Below the pieces are notes generated by a model. The model did not search any database and had not been told where the DNA came from. It saw nothing but the letters and a program-made list of their open reading frames with translations. A program made the translations under genes and the position numbers. From assembly GCA_033063855.1 (NCBI GenBank), contig CP093830.1, positions 21,204,854-21,268,853 on the forward strand: 64,000 nt of DNA, written 5' to 3'. This DNA comes from Smittia aterrima. Taxonomy: Eukaryota > Arthropoda > Insecta > Diptera > Chironomidae. Shown in pieces: positions 1 to 14,250 of the stretch; the first letter of the stretch is position 1; each line of letters starts with the position of its first letter.

Positions 1-3000
1 TTCCTCGGGGTGCTCAATTCATATCCGTGTCACAAAACGTTGTCGTTTGAAGCATTCGCTTGACAATTCTTTTCGCTGTTTAAACTCTTCGCTTCATTTT
101 TTTTTCGCCTGTGCAAAGTGAAATCACTTTTTTGTACTCTCCGATGACGAAGGATTATTTTGCAAGATTTAATTCACGAGATTTGTCAAAAAAGGTTCAT
201 TGCGTTAAGTTCTGTGAGTCATCAAGATTTTGGGTTTCTCTCGAGACTTGAAATATTCAACATTTTGATGGAAAACGAAATCTTATCGGTTTCTCTCATA
301 GCGATGCTTATTAATGAACATATCTATGACTTTGAAAACTGATCTTTCCAAACGAATTAACGAAAAGTTCAGAGAAGCTTGAAGACCTTCAAATGCGCTT
401 TTAACAAAGTGAGAAAATTAAAATGAAAATGTTTGAATTCATCACGATTTGACAGGTGATCGGTAATTTATTTGACTTTTTAAATTGAAACCTTTCGCAA
501 ACTGTCATCGCATTGAATCCAAAAGAGTTCAAGAAGTTCAAGAACGAAGCTCAGATAAATCCCTAAAAAAAAATATTTCGCTGATGACACAGAAAAAGGT
601 TGAGCATCTGAGACATTCCAAATTCCTGAATGAATCAAGTTCCACTGCTGTAGGAAATAAAATTTCACCAAAGTCTTGGAATGCACATTAAACCGCCCCG
701 CACAAGCAAAGCAAGCACCTTGCACATTTTCTTTTCGCGAAGTTAAGTCGACTACACACAAAAGCTTCATTTGCTGATGTATAGCGAAGAGAGCCGAATG
801 AAAGGCGAGCGAGAGAAATGAATCGATGAGTCGGCTTCAATGTAGAAATGTTTCTTTATTTATGAACTTTCTCTTTTTGAGTATTTCTTCTCCTTCTATT
901 GTATGAGAGCCTCAATTTTTGTTTTCTTAATCCAAGTCGCGATTGAAAGAGATTTAGCATCCGAGGGATTTCAAACACAATCGCAATCCTTCCTACGAAA
1001 TAAATTCCTTCGTCGCTGTCTTTTACATAATTTTTATTGAGTTATTTGTGTTTAGTATTCATCATGACACTCCAAGCAAAGCTTCACAAAAATATTTCCG
1101 TACCTGTCTCACCTTTGAATGAAAGCTGCTCGAACATGACAATCATTTTTCCTTCGGTGACTTCAATCGGAGTCTCTGAAATTCCTGTTAATTGACGTCG
1201 TTTAATTAAACTTAATTGCAGATGTTTTTGTTTCGCAAAAAAAAACTTTTTATTGTTTTGCCAAAAAATAAAAGTAAAATAGCTCAGCGATCATAATTAG
1301 AGTGAGTTCTCAACAAGGCAACACCGTTATTGTTTGAACCTTTTGAAATACACTTGCCACTTTTGCGGAACTGCAGTTAAACGAGTGGATAAAGCTTCTT
1401 TTTCATTACCGTACACGTCTCGATGCGTCTCGGCATAATTCAATTGTATTGCTTGGTGTGGCTTTTATGATTGCTTGCGACTCTCAATGAGGATCGCGTT
1501 CGCCATTTTCAAGTAGTTTCATGCATAAACTACGATCATAAAACAATTTAATTTCTGCAAAGAGGAGGAAAATGCGATTTGTATGCAAAAGACTTGAGCG
1601 AAACGAGAGAGAGATAGAAATAGAGACGAAAAACTACGGAAAACAAGTCTTGTCGCTTTATATAACACACTGGCCTAATTTTTATCAGCAGTGTGACTTT
1701 AATCAGGTTTTTCTGGATGCATATCGAAGGCTTTTCTTACATGTATCAATTTCAATTCGAACGTAAAATGTTTGCGCATCGCATCGTTCATTGCGAAGAC
1801 GAAAAAAAATAATTTTTTGATGATTTAAATTTTACGAGCTGAGCTTACGATTATTGGAGCATACAGACAACTCAAAAAATCATTTAAAAACATCTCATTG
1901 ATGTATGTAACGGGGCTCGACTATTAACAGAAGTTGAAATTGTAATTAGCCAATGTTTTTTTTTTTTGAGAGCAATAAACTTCAAAAAAGATAAAAAGTT
2001 CCTCCTTCCCCTTTCTCACACGCTTCCAAAGTTGCCAAGTCTGCCTACTTTTTTTTTGTACAAATGAGTCTACTGCTTTCCTAACTCTACCCGGTACCGA
2101 TATGAAACGGTTGAAAGCAAGCAAGCAGGTTAACTTGGAGCTTCGCTTTGGCTCAGCCACTTTCCTATTTTATTTTTCTTCTTGATCAATCACTTGCGCT
2201 GGTTCTTTTTCTTCTTTTGAAGTTAATATCTTTGCGATTGAATAGATTGATTGACTGCAAAGAGTCAAAAACATTCAAAGAAAGAATCTTTTTTATGAAT
2301 TCTGATGGACAACTAGGTCGACTGTTTGTTGGTTGCTCTAAATCTCTTGTCGCATTCGATTTAAATTATTAATCAATTGACTCCAACATTTTTGAGCTAC
2401 TTAATATTTATACTCCTCGACGTAATGATTATAACTTGTGAAAGTATTTTGCTACAAAGCGCGGTGGTCGTCGATTGATGTTGAGTGAGTGAGAGAGAGA
2501 ATTGTGTAACCAAAAAAAACTTAACTCGACGGCTCGACACATTATGAATTGAGGTTGGAGCAATTTCCCGCAAAATTATTCCTTCGCACTTTGTTCAATG
2601 TCAATCCATGCGCATTCTATGTTGACAAAGCTGTAATTGACCGGTAATGTTTGGTAACAGACGACAACAGCAGGAAAATTAACGAAAAGACAGCATAACC
2701 GTTACGGCATCACTTTAATGCGATCATAGGTTTCAAGGGCGTGATCATCGCACTCTGAAGTGTAATAGAAAGTATTCGGTCCATAGAGCACGCGATCGCA
2801 AAGCGTTTCCCTTAATCATCGTGAGAAAATCAATCCGCACTCATCCGAATTACTTGGATGTTGGTCATCGAACTTATTGCTTGGACAGTTCCGTGCCGGC
2901 AAAAGTTTAAAAATCTCTTTGTGTCTCTTGCGCAAACAAATCATTTTCTTCTTCCTATAAATTTACTTACATTACGTCAAAGAGTTTCTCAAATCTTTGA

Positions 3001-3527
3001 CTTCGTTGTTTATTCAATCTCAAGTCAATTACCAGTGCAAGTCAATGAAATTTATGTTTCTAGACCGAAGAAAAAAAAATTCGGAAATTAGCTGGTCAAG
3101 GAGTCTGGGCAATGTCATTTAATTTATTTTTGGGGGCGATATGTTCAATGAAATGAAATCAATCATGAAAGCGAAACTCGATCGGGAAATTTCAAGATCA
3201 TAAAGATCTCTTTACTCACATAACCAAAACCGACAGCAGCGTTAATTTTTTTTTGTTGAGGAAGCGTTCGAATTCAATTTTCGAATTCTATTGTTTGTAT
3301 TTTAAGTTTAAGTCAGTAACGCGCGGTGTGCTAAGAAAATTGAATAATTGGCGAATGGCCTTCATCTCATGCAAGGCTAAGTCATACCGCAAATAAAAGA
3401 ACAGAAAAATCTTTCGGAAGAAGTAAAATAATTGCTTCGCGGATTTCCACAAAAACGAATCGAAAAATGTTTAGAATAGAAGTTTGACATTGTCGCGATC
3501 TTTGATATTAATATTTCTGTCTTTCAG
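1..3527. other. Upstream region of the decaprenyl synthase gene, no exon identified
   Basis: No open frame here looks like a conserved protein. The short frames present are AT-rich and composition-driven. The stretch should hold, or lie downstream of, the first coding exon of the decaprenyl diphosphate synthase gene, because the exon at 3528 opens in phase 0 without a start codon. I looked for an ATG followed by a phase-0 splice donor encoding a mitochondrial presequence and found none I would defend. Confidence 0.5.
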
Positions 3528-6500
3528 GCATCATGCACATCTTCAGCAGCAATTTCACAGCACAGTACACGAGATTACAGTTCCGTTCACACCCAACAGC
3601 CAGCTGGACCAATCAGGGACTACAAAATCGACCCATACGTCTTACTAGAAGATGAATTGAAATATGTTTTCGAGGATATTCGACAGGTTAGTCCGATTTG
3701 TCACACAGTCACTCAAAGAGATCTGCCGCTGAGAATTTTAATTCACTCAAATTTTATTTCCCCATCAACCAAACACGAGACGAGAAATCAAATTCAAAAG
3801 ACTTCAATGCTCAATCAAGAAGATTAAAATTAAATGCCCATAAAGAAACGTGACGTCTAAGTCATGAAAAAAAAAATGCAGTCTAGTTTGAATTTAAATC
3901 GTCTTTAACCTTCTCATCTTTCGCGAAGACATGGCAACTCGTTTCCTCAGACGATCTTCAAGATTTCTGTTTCACGTTACCCGGCAACACGTTTCTCAGA
4001 TATTTTTACGAGAACAGGTTGTTTGAATTTTTATTCCGTCCTGTTTCCAACGAAATAAAAGATGATTCGATTTTGCTATTTTGTTGCCAGGCAAAAGACT
4101 TATGACTTGCTTCCATATAAACAAGATTTCACTACGATTACCAAGAGAAAAATCGCTTTCATCAGCCATCGAATTGAATGTTGTTAACATTGACTTAAAT
4201 TACATTAGTTCTGCAGCTGGTTACTTGAAATACATTGATTGCTTTGAAGTTTTTATGTTAAGCTCTTCTCACGTGAATGGATTCTTCCGTGATGATCTTT
4301 TCAATTTTCAGTTTAATTGAAAAATGATTGATGATGATCACTAATCTTTGTTTACTTCACTCTCCAGGAATTACATCAAGGCACCAATCAACAGGAGCTC
4401 ATACAAATCGCCGAATACTATTTCGATGGACAGGGCAAGGCTCTTCGTCCGATGGTGACAATGTTAATGGGCAAAGCCATTAACTATCACATGCATCGAG
4501 AAAACAGGTTTGTCGTCCTTCTAATTAACTTCTCTAGAGAGTCTAGAGTTCAAACTTTTATTGCAAGTCAAAAGACCAATGTTCGTTCTGATGGCAAAAG
4601 CTTCAACTTTGAGCATAACATTTTTCTCTTTTAGCGAGATATTTGCTAATTTAATTATGTTCATTACATAATTCAAAGCGACATAGCTGAGAAATAACAT
4701 ATCTCAGTCTCCTTCATTTTCTTCTTCGTCTCAATAAGTCAATGCAATCGAATGCATCAAATTAAAACTCTTTTTGCGAGTGATTAATGGATCAACGAGA
4801 CAAGGAGTTAATTGGAAGAATAATTTTCGTTGTTTCATCATCACAAACCGAGAGAGAGATGAGGTAAAAACGAAAATGAAACTGGAAATGAGATTGTTGA
4901 ACTCAGGTCCGAGTTGTCTAAAAGCACGCGATGTTTTAGTGCGAAGACTGGAATGGCGAAATTTAATCACCAAAAACTTTAATTTATTCAGATTTCTTTA
5001 CAAAATAAAACAAGTTGGCTTAGAGTTTATTGAAAAAAAAAGAACGAGAATCTTCTGATTACATTAAAAATTTGTGTCTGTTTACCACTTAAAAGCTTTC
5101 TTAATTAAATATTCTTCTAACAGTCCGCAGATTGTGAACGCTCAAAGAAAAATAGCCATGATATCCGAAATGATACATTCAGCGAGTTTAATTCACGACG
5201 ATGTCATCGATCAATCGTTCTCTCGACGGGGCAAACCTAGTGTCAATGTTATTTGGAACCATAAAAAAGTGAGTAATGGATTATTATTATTATTCTAGAG
5301 TTAGTCTCGAGTCTAAGTGCAGCTTTTAATTATAATCTTGCGCGGCTTCATTTGATTTTAATTGGTCACTTGTGAGACGATTAAGTTTGCTATGTTGATC
5401 ACACTTGGTGATTTCTGTGCCAAGGAGATATTCGTGGATGTGACCAGACAAGCATGTTCACAAATTGCTCTGCGACACCCAAAATGCTTCGACACATTGC
5501 ACAATCGATAATAACGGAGTGCATAACAAAACGAAGTGAGAAATAGTTTGAAACAAACGAAAGACGGGTTGAGCTGATTGAAACGCATTTCATTGAGAGC
5601 GAGGAAATTTAAGTTAATAAAATAAATCCGAGACGATGATGGTGCTCAGCCGGAAATGCCCATCACATCTTAATTCAGCGCTTTTGCGTTAACATTGGCA
5701 CAGATTCCAATCATCGCTTCACCTCAGCTGTCTGCCACTGCACTGAATACAAAAAGTAATTTATATTCACTCCTCGGTAGCTGAATGTGTAGAAAATACT
5801 TTCATGTTCGAATCAATCGTCTATTGTTTTCAAAACGCTCAACAGCCTCTAATTTCTGAAAAGATGGAAGCGTGGGAAATGTTGTTATCCAACATCTTCA
5901 CGGTTTTCAGCGTCTGCTAAAATCTTTTAATGAGTTTGTCACACTTGAGATGTGTTTGAGCAAATGCAATCATCAAGAATTAAAATCGGAAAAAGATTGA
6001 CATGAAGTCTGCAATTTCATAACCGACCGAAAAGTGAAAGCTGCTGCTATCGAATATGAAGAATGTGACTCACACAATCATGAGTGAGTGCGAGAGACTC
6101 ATTGGCATCTCGATAAAGGATTTTTGAATGAAACTTCCAACTCGACATGACTTCAAACTTTTTTTTTTTTTATTTTTCAAACAAAAACAATTTCGCTGCC
6201 GGCACTTCAAACTTTTTCTTCGGCGATATCGCTTCCGAATTTTTATGCGAAATATCGTGTTTGAAATATCATAAATTAATTGAATTATTTGTGAGCCTCG
6301 TAGTTTCTTTCTTTTCAACCTTAATTGGCTCCTCCACACCATTCGATGAATACAAGAAATTGAAGCGAAGAAATTTCTTTTCCATTGTTTGACGTCTTTC
6401 CAAACAGTTTTGGAGTGAAATGTGTTTGAAGAATGTAATATCACCTGTTTGCCAAAAAGTGCTCAATGCATCGGTTTGTCAGTGGATTTCATGGACAATT

Positions 6501-9500
6501 CGTAAAACAACCTTACCAACGCTCCAATTACTTCACTGTTTTAGTTTCGTTTACGGTGAATTATGACCTTTAAAGCGACGCACGATTATTTGCGTTTTGC
6601 TGATGAATTTCATTTCATTTCTTCTTTCTGTGAGTTAAGAAGCAGACGAGAAGAAGTTGAATCATTAAAATGCTCTGAATTATGGAGACTGCGCTGCTCG
6701 AGCATTCACAAGCTCTCAGTCGGCCGCTCATTGTTGCTTTTAGTGTAATTAAGACAGAAAGCATAGCAGCAAAAAGTACGCGAAATTATTCAAAAAGAAA
6801 GGCGAAGGGAAAGTCCTTTTGTTGGGTCGCGCACGTTACATAAACATGACGAATGACTTTTTGTGTTATCGAAGAAAGAATGAATGAGTTTCCAAGAGAG
6901 AAAATGATGATTTTATTTGTAAAGTGCGCGGTCTTCTCATCCGGCGAATAAATGTCGTCAATTCAACTTGATCAGGAACAAAAGAGCCGCTTTGTCTCTT
7001 TAAGCAAAAGATTTATTTGACTTGTCAATTGAGTCAATAAAAGATTACTCAGAATACCGGTCAGGACTTCAACTGTTCGAGCCTCCCTCGAAGACAAGTC
7101 TTGTTTAATGATCAACCAGCTGTCAACCTCATGATGTCATCAGAAATACTCAACGAAAAATCACTAGCACAGAAAAAACCATAAATCTGTTACATCTCTC
7201 TCTCGCTCGCTCGTTGTGTCCATTTACAAAGCGGTTTTTCACTTTTTTTTGCATTTCATTTCATTTGTAAATTGAAAGTGAAATTACGAAGCTGCTAGGT
7301 GTGATACTGACTGAATGCTTTTGCCGCACCGCTCTCGGAAGAAAAAACAAAAGATTTTGATTGTGGACAGCGCGGCATAAAAATGTGACAACCGAAAAAA
7401 AAAATGAGAAAATGAGAAAAGCAAAAGTTTATCGGACGCCACACACAAACATTTATGAGTTAGATGGCATCATCGCTAGCCCGCCATGATTTTTATCAAA
7501 CATTAAATGAATGAATGAGAGAGTGACTTTGTTAAGCAAATACGTATTTCACTTCCAACTCTGTATGGTCTGTCTTTTACATGACACAAGCCCAGTCAGT
7601 AGAAGCGTCCGACGAGGAGAGAAATACTTGTATCCGGTTTCGGTATGAGAAAATGTTGCGTAACCGCAGCATCCACTTGGAATTTAAATAAAGAATAGGA
7701 AAGGGCAATTGTTCTTTCTGTTCTTCTTCTTCTTTAAATATGTTTGGACAATAAATTAAGATTTTCACGAGATTTTTCGAGTCAAGAATTCCTCAAGCGC
7801 CGCGAGAGAAAACTAATGAAATACCGAGGAAAGTGAAAAGTATCATTAGAGAGACGCACGATGCCTTTTTAGGGGCATAATGTGAAATCAGTTGAGTGAG
7901 TGGAGTTTTACGACTCAAAATTCCTTAAACTGAAAGATCTCGCTGGAACATAACGAACAGAATTTCACAGCAATTTTCAACCTGTTGCAATCAATTCATC
8001 GGAATCTCTCGCATCTGATGATGATTCAAGGCTGCGCAGTTCGCACACAGGGGAGGAGCATTCATATTGCACAATCAAAAGGCATTTGCACGAAATTTTC
8101 ATGCATCGACCGTTCATTGCATTCCAAAGTGCCCATCCTTGATTATTTCTCAATATTTGCGCGTCTCGTAATTGAGCGTCAAGATTGATTCTTGCCAACG
8201 TAGTTAATTGACACAAGCCATTATAGTTAGCGACTCTTTGGTTATTGACTTAAATAAATTTAACGTCTATTGCTCCTATTTCATTAAAAAGATCTTTTAA
8301 CTGACTCACAACTTGTGAATTTTCTCATCGAACTCATCTCAGGGGACTTTTTTTTGTTTCGATTGTTAAATAACGTAAATCGTCCAATATCGCGCGTGCT
8401 TTTAACGATGAAGACCGCCCGCAGTTGATCACTCATCTTACGATTTAGGCAATTCAAATATTTTTGGTCTTTATGCTCAGTCAAAGTGAAAATTGTTTCC
8501 CATCATAGCTTATTAAGCTTTTGTCTTTGCATAATAGAAAAAAAAGAAGATAAAATTGTTGAGGAAACCTTTGAATGAAAAGTCTGAATTAATCGCCTGA
8601 TTCATGATACTTAGTCGTAAAGACTCATAAACAAACTATAATTGAGAGTGAGTCTTTTGTTTTTGTCTTGAGATGATGCAATTCCATTAAATTCTTGTCG
8701 AAAAATTGTTCGTCGAACTTCAAGTTAATTAATTCACAATTTTCTCAATGAGCTTCCACGAGCAATTCACAAAAATGAGAATACGTATCGGTAATAGTTT
8801 TAACCTTTGAATGAAGCGCACTACCTTCCTAATTGGCAAATTCAAAAATAATTATTCAGCCAACCAATATCTTTTAATATTGACCCCGGCCGAAAAAATG
8901 TGAAGACGCAAGAGATTCAAGCGTGATCGTTTCGTTAAGTGGATCATTGGAACAAGCATATAAGTTTAACCACATCAACGTCCTCACACTAGCGTCGACT
9001 GAAAAGTGAAAAAAAAGAAAGTGAAACAAACACACTTTTCGATGAATGGTTACTGTCAGTGAATTCACCGTTCGTGATGATTTTTTTATTTGATTTGAAA
9101 TCTTTAATTGCAAATTTTTGTTAAACTGCATTTGACTAATTTCTTTGATTTTTCCTTTCAACAGGTCACACAAGCTGGAGACTACGTACTTGCAATCGCT
9201 TCGATCATGCTTTCGCGCCTAAAAAGTGACGAAGTGACACTCATGCTCAGTCAGGTAAGCTTCTGTGCTTTTTTTAATTTAACTTCCTTATTAACTCAAT
9301 TGCGCAACGAGTTTGAGATTTCCTCAAATATCTTCAATGTCATCTGCTCGGACGCACCCATCTGTAAAAATGTTTGATGAATAAGAATCAGCTGAATATC
9401 CGGGAGATTTATTATTTGTCTTCTTCGCTCACAAGGGTCGCCTTTTGTTGAAACAACATTCCAGTCACTTTCTGCTTTTGTTTCAATCAATAAAATCAGC

Positions 9501-12114
9501 TTATTCGTCAGGTGTTGATTTTTTTGTCATTGAGCTCGTTAAAAATCATTCGCCGAGCTTGATTTGATCCACGACTTTTTATTGCTGACTTTTGTCATCT
9601 CCTGCATCGTCGTCACGAATAAACGTTTGATCTTTGAATCATAAATTTCCTTTTGTAGCTTAGCTTTGTGCTAAACGATCCTAAGAGTCAGCTGATTTAT
9701 TGTTTAAATGGCAACAGATCGTGCAATGGTTAAACGGCCACAGAAAACATAATTGTTGACAATAATTGAATATTGTTTCATCGGCTTGTCGAACAGAAAT
9801 AAAGTGCTGAGCTCAATTTAACGAATAGCTTAGGTATTTTACAATTGAATATCTCTCTGCTATTTTGAGTCGTTACTGTCGACAAACAAAGCAACTTCTA
9901 TTAGCCTGAGACAATTTGACGCGTCAAAGACGCCTTGACGAATGATAATAGTGAAGTAGGATCATCGTAGACTGCTAAAACCTTTGATTACTTGAACGTG
10001 AATGGAGACATTTGCTTTACAATTCTCTCCTCGTCGACTTATCGAGCTGATGAAGTGCTATTGATAAATCATTTTACGAATCTTAAACAGACACGGTTGT
10101 TGTCGTTGTTTGGCAAAGGAACGAACTGTGTCGTTACTCGGGCTCTCGTTATCACACATCTCACTTGATTTTTTTTTATTGAATGAAGACATTTGTCACA
10201 CCTCAGTTCTGTGAATGAGTGAAATATATTATCGTAGGTCATTTGTTGAGGCATTAGCGTCAAGGACGACAAACTTCTTTTTCCGTTAAAACGAAGACAA
10301 CAGAATTTTACGACTCCGCGAACATTTGTTTTAACTCAATTTGTCAAAAGATTTAATCTTTAAACAATTGGAGTCCGTTTGTAATTGCCTTGGATCGAAA
10401 ACGAAGACTTCTCAAGGAGATCGAGATCTCTTTTTTTATTGGACCATGTGATTCACTCCATTCCTGGATTTCCTCGACTGTCTTCATTCACTTCACGGTC
10501 TGCGATCAAGATTTTTTTTTTGTTCAAACTTTTTTTATTTCGAATAAGAAGAAGACGAAGAAATGAAATGTCAACAAGAGATGGCCGGTTGCATAATCAA
10601 TAAGCAACCTGAAATATAAACGAACAAAACCTGCATTTTGCTTTTACGCTGTAAAAGAGCTGAAGAGGAAAATATTTAAGCTCAAAGGCATTCGATGATA
10701 TAATAGCTTATCACATATTCCTCTTTAAAGACTTTGTGAGCCTTTGAGAATGGCTCAAATACATAAAAAAGAAAAATATCGAAATGAGGTTGACGAAGGT
10801 CAGTCGTGGAGCTGTTTTGTCTTTGATATTATCAATGACTTACTTGTTTCACGCTTCCACTTGTCTAACAATGTTAAATAAACTTTTTTTCTATTTCAAA
10901 TTTTCATTTTAGGTCTTGAACGACTTAGTACAAGGAGAGTTCATGCAGCTTGGAGCGAAGGAAACTGAGAACGAAAGATTTTCACACTATTTCACAAAGA
11001 CCTACAGAAAAACAGCATCGCTTATTGCAAACAGTTTGAAATCTGTAAGTTTTCAACTTTTTTCAATCTTTAAAGATTTGTTTCTCATAGAATTTTATTC
11101 TAGGCCGCCTTAATATCTGGAGCTGATGCACCTCTTGTCGAAACCGCCTTCCAATACGGTAAAAATCTCGGATTGGCTTTCCAATTCGTTGACGATCTGT
11201 TGGACTTTGTATCCTCATCCGAAACTATGGGTAAACCAGCCGCGGCTGATCTCAAGCTCGGTCTGGCTACAGCGCCAGTGCTCTTCGCTTGCGAAAAGGT
11301 CAGTGAATAACTTTTTTGATAATTGAAAAAAAAAACTTTAACTTCCGATGATGGAAAACCTCGCGATCAAGTTCATGACTCAAAGTTAATTTCGTTTTGT
11401 TTGATAATAATGAAACACACTTCAAATCAAGTTCCGCGTTACAACAATTTTCCATAGACACAACAAACTTGCTTACCTCGCTCATCTTTGTTTTAAACTC
11501 TTTAGGTTCAATAAGCCGCTATGGTCTCGTCTTTTTCATTTGAGACCTCCCATGCTTGTTAAAACATAATGAAAGCATTCTCAAAAGTTCAAAGATTTTT
11601 GTTTCGCTCCACATCAGATTCACTTTCATTTATTTCCAAATCGCTTTCCACTGAGAGCTCCTCGCTGAGCTTACAATCGAATTATTTCGAAGTTTCTTAG
11701 TGGCCATCGAATCAGACGAACAATAATGCACTGAGCTCATGTCGAAATAGAAAGTGATTTCTAAAGATGTACGCTGAGCTGTTTGCTCACAGCTGATATG
11801 GAAAAAAACGAAATTGGAAGTTTTAGAGAAATTGCAATTTCTGCATTGAAGAAATTTCTTAACGTGTCTCACTTTTTTTTATCTCATTTTAGTATCCAGA
11901 ATTGAATCCCATGATCATGAGACGTTTTAAAGAGCCTGGTGATGTCGAGAAAGCATACGAGCTAGTGCACAAGTCTCAAGGACTCGAGCAGACGCGCTTC
12001 CTTGCTCGCAAGCATTGCCTCGAAGCCATCAAGTTATCCAATAAATTAGCTGAATCACCATACCAAAAGGGCCTCGCCGACGTCATGGATTTGGTACTGA
12101 ATCGAATGAAATAA
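3528..12114 (+). CDS. Pdss1: All-trans decaprenyl-diphosphate synthase subunit 1 (PDSS1; Drosophila qless), 5' end missing
   Basis: This is a long-chain trans-prenyltransferase subunit that builds the polyprenyl tail of ubiquinone in mitochondria, normally with a PDSS2 partner. Seven exons were read: 3528-3686, 4368-4507, 5124-5268, 9165-9254, 10913-11044, 11104-11298 and 11893-12114. All splice sites are GT-AG and phases are consistent, giving 360 residues after the missing N-terminal part. The first aspartate-rich motif (IHDDVID) is in the third exon and the second (FVDDLLDF) in the sixth. These are the DDxxD pairs that bind Mg2+ and the allylic diphosphate. The GQGKALRP block, also diagnostic, is in the second exon. 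The first exon read (ASCTSSAAISQ...) looks like the end of a mitochondrial presequence, so the start codon lies on an upstream exon. The third intron is 3.9 kb; the rest are smaller. An AATAAA lies at 12245. The family assignment is firm and only the 5' end is unresolved. Confidence 0.95.
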
Positions 12115-14073
12115 TCCAGAGTTGCCTCATCTTTCTGCGTGAATGACTTGAGCGTCTGTTTGATTGACGAAAAAAAAAGAAAGAAAGAGAATTTGAATTG
12201 AAGTCAAATTCTTGTGTGCTTGCGACATTCGATTTAGATAAAATAATAAAGAAAAGTATGAACGTTATTGAATTAGATTTATTATCCGTTAAGTTCCGAG
12301 TTAACACCTTTCCCTCTGTTCTTAATCGTCGAAGAAACAACAACTGTACAGTACGATGCAATATTGTAGAAAGTTCTATTATTTCTTCTTTTATGATTAC
12401 GCAACTTTTATAATTAAGTAACTTTTAAATTTGTATTGGATTTCTTTTCGATTATTTAATTCACTTATTGTTTAAAATCAAGAGTATCAGCAAACCTTTT
12501 CTTGAGAAGAAACTGCGAAGAAGATCGAGACTTGGTTGATGGTTCTAATTCGTTCGTTTGATTCGAAGAGAAAATATTTAACGATTCTTCAGGATTGATT
12601 CGGGCCGCGAATATTCGCGATTGTGCAATCATCTTTTAATTTCTTTACTCTTGTTTATAATTTATATCAAGGACAATTAAATGAAAATTAAATTAACCGT
12701 AAACAAGTTTTGAGAATGTCATGGCAGAGAAGAGAGAAAGAAAAAATCTTTTTTCTTCTTTAAATTTATTGAGAACCATCAAATCTTGGCTCACCTGGTG
12801 TAAAGTCATAAATAAGTGACGCGATATCTTTCTTTAGATTCGATCACAGTTCGTTAGCATAAAAAGGCGCGACCAGGTCGAGTTTACTGCCTTTGATGCG
12901 AATTATGTTATTTTTTTCTATTATTTATTAGCTTTGTAAACAACGAACGCGAATGATGAAAATTTCTCGTTTTTTTTTTCTTTAAATATTATCTGTTTAT
13001 TAATTTGTTGTAATCGAGTGGATGGAGATGAGTGTGAATGCTAAAAGTTGTATAAAATAATCCGCGTGATAGCGAGATGCGTGAATGAGACCTTTGAATT
13101 AAATTCAGCTCTTTCTTTGGTAGATGTCGAGTGAGACTTAATCTTTCTTATTCCAATTCTTTCTTTCCCTCTTTTTTTTTCAATTGTTTTTTGTGACAAG
13201 TAAATCAAAAGAAAAAATATTTTCTGATAAAATCAGAAGGAAAATATTTAAATTGAAATTTTGTAATTCTTTTGATTTATGAATAAATCAAAAGTTCTCT
13301 TTTACTTTTCGTCATCCCCTCGTTGAGTTTGGCAAAGTATAAGAAACAGATCAAAAGTTTTTTGTATTCGTACTACGCAAATAATTATTATGAGAAAAAC
13401 ATAATCGAGAAAGACAAATTTGTTATCAAACGGGAACACGATGCAGTTTCCTCGAAAAATGATGGCCAATAAAAGATATTGAAAATAAAAACAAATTTGA
13501 TAGCAGAACTTGAAAGTTTTCTAACAATTTCTTTCAGAATTTCCAGCGGAACTGACTTTGAAAGTTTTTAAATTGCTTCCTCGCCTTTCGCGCGAAGTGT
13601 TAACTTTCACTCTTTAGCAAGTGTCTGGCGTCAGCTCCCTTGAACGCTATTACCATTGAAAAACTTTCAACGACGTTCTAATTGCTTTGCTTTTTGCCCT
13701 TCCGATGAGTCCGCGAAAACAATTTTTCCACATTCGCTGAAAGAAAATAAAAGCTTTGATTTTATCGCGAACAACTTTCCGTTTTTTTTTCTCAGTGACA
13801 AAACAGAAATTTTGTTGGAAATTTAGTTGTCCTATATCGAATAATGGAATGTGGATTTAAAGATATCGCTTCGTGGTACGAAATCCGTTGCTTCTGCCTT
13901 TTCGCTTTTTTTTTTGTTCGTTACGTGCACTATGAGTTTCAAATGAAATTTTCCTTTTCATTCGCGTTTCGGGATCAGTGCAGTGAAGATTTGAAATCGG
14001 AAAAAAAATCATTGATTGACTTTTTGGATTTGCTTTAAATCAAATTATGGTTTTGTGAGAGAGAGCACAAATT
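12115..14073. other. 3' UTR and intergenic DNA
   Basis: It begins with the probable 3' UTR of the prenyltransferase gene, with an AATAAA about 130 bp after the stop codon. The remainder is AT-rich with many poly-A and poly-T runs. A 64-codon open frame at 13844-14038 has no recognisable content. I see no gene. Confidence 0.5.
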
Positions 14074-14250
14074 ATGTCATATTGGTATCCACCCACATAC
14101 TACAATCATTTCATCGAACATCCGATTCTGTGGAGTGACGATAGACGACGTTGGGAAGAGCGAAAATTAGCCCATGAATGTTATAACGTGTGGAAGACTC
14201 AAGAACGAATAAGGCGAAGTGAAAAGTTGAGAAATCAATCGGAGGTGTGA
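14074..14250 (+). CDS. Small ORF, 58 residues, W/Y/R-rich; possible alternative first exon
   Basis: An ATG opens a 58-codon frame beginning MSYWYPPTYY. It is rich in Trp, Tyr and Arg and ends in a charged helix-like stretch (ERIRRSEKLRNQSE). The amino-acid composition looks more protein-like than the surrounding AT-rich frames. At 14244 the frame reads GAG followed by gtgtga, a usable splice donor in phase 0. That is the phase in which the second exon of the downstream gene (15563) begins, so this could be an alternative first exon of that gene rather than an independent microprotein. I do not recognise it, and no function is assigned. Confidence 0.35.
   Translation: MSYWYPPTYYNHFIEHPILWSDDRRRWEERKLAHECYNVWKTQERIRRSEKLRNQSEV

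Noticed and set aside
143..195. ATG at 143 (MTKDYFARFNSR...) as first exon of the decaprenyl synthase gene
   Set aside because: The only nearby donor (aag-gttcat) is weak and the peptide is not a good mitochondrial presequence.
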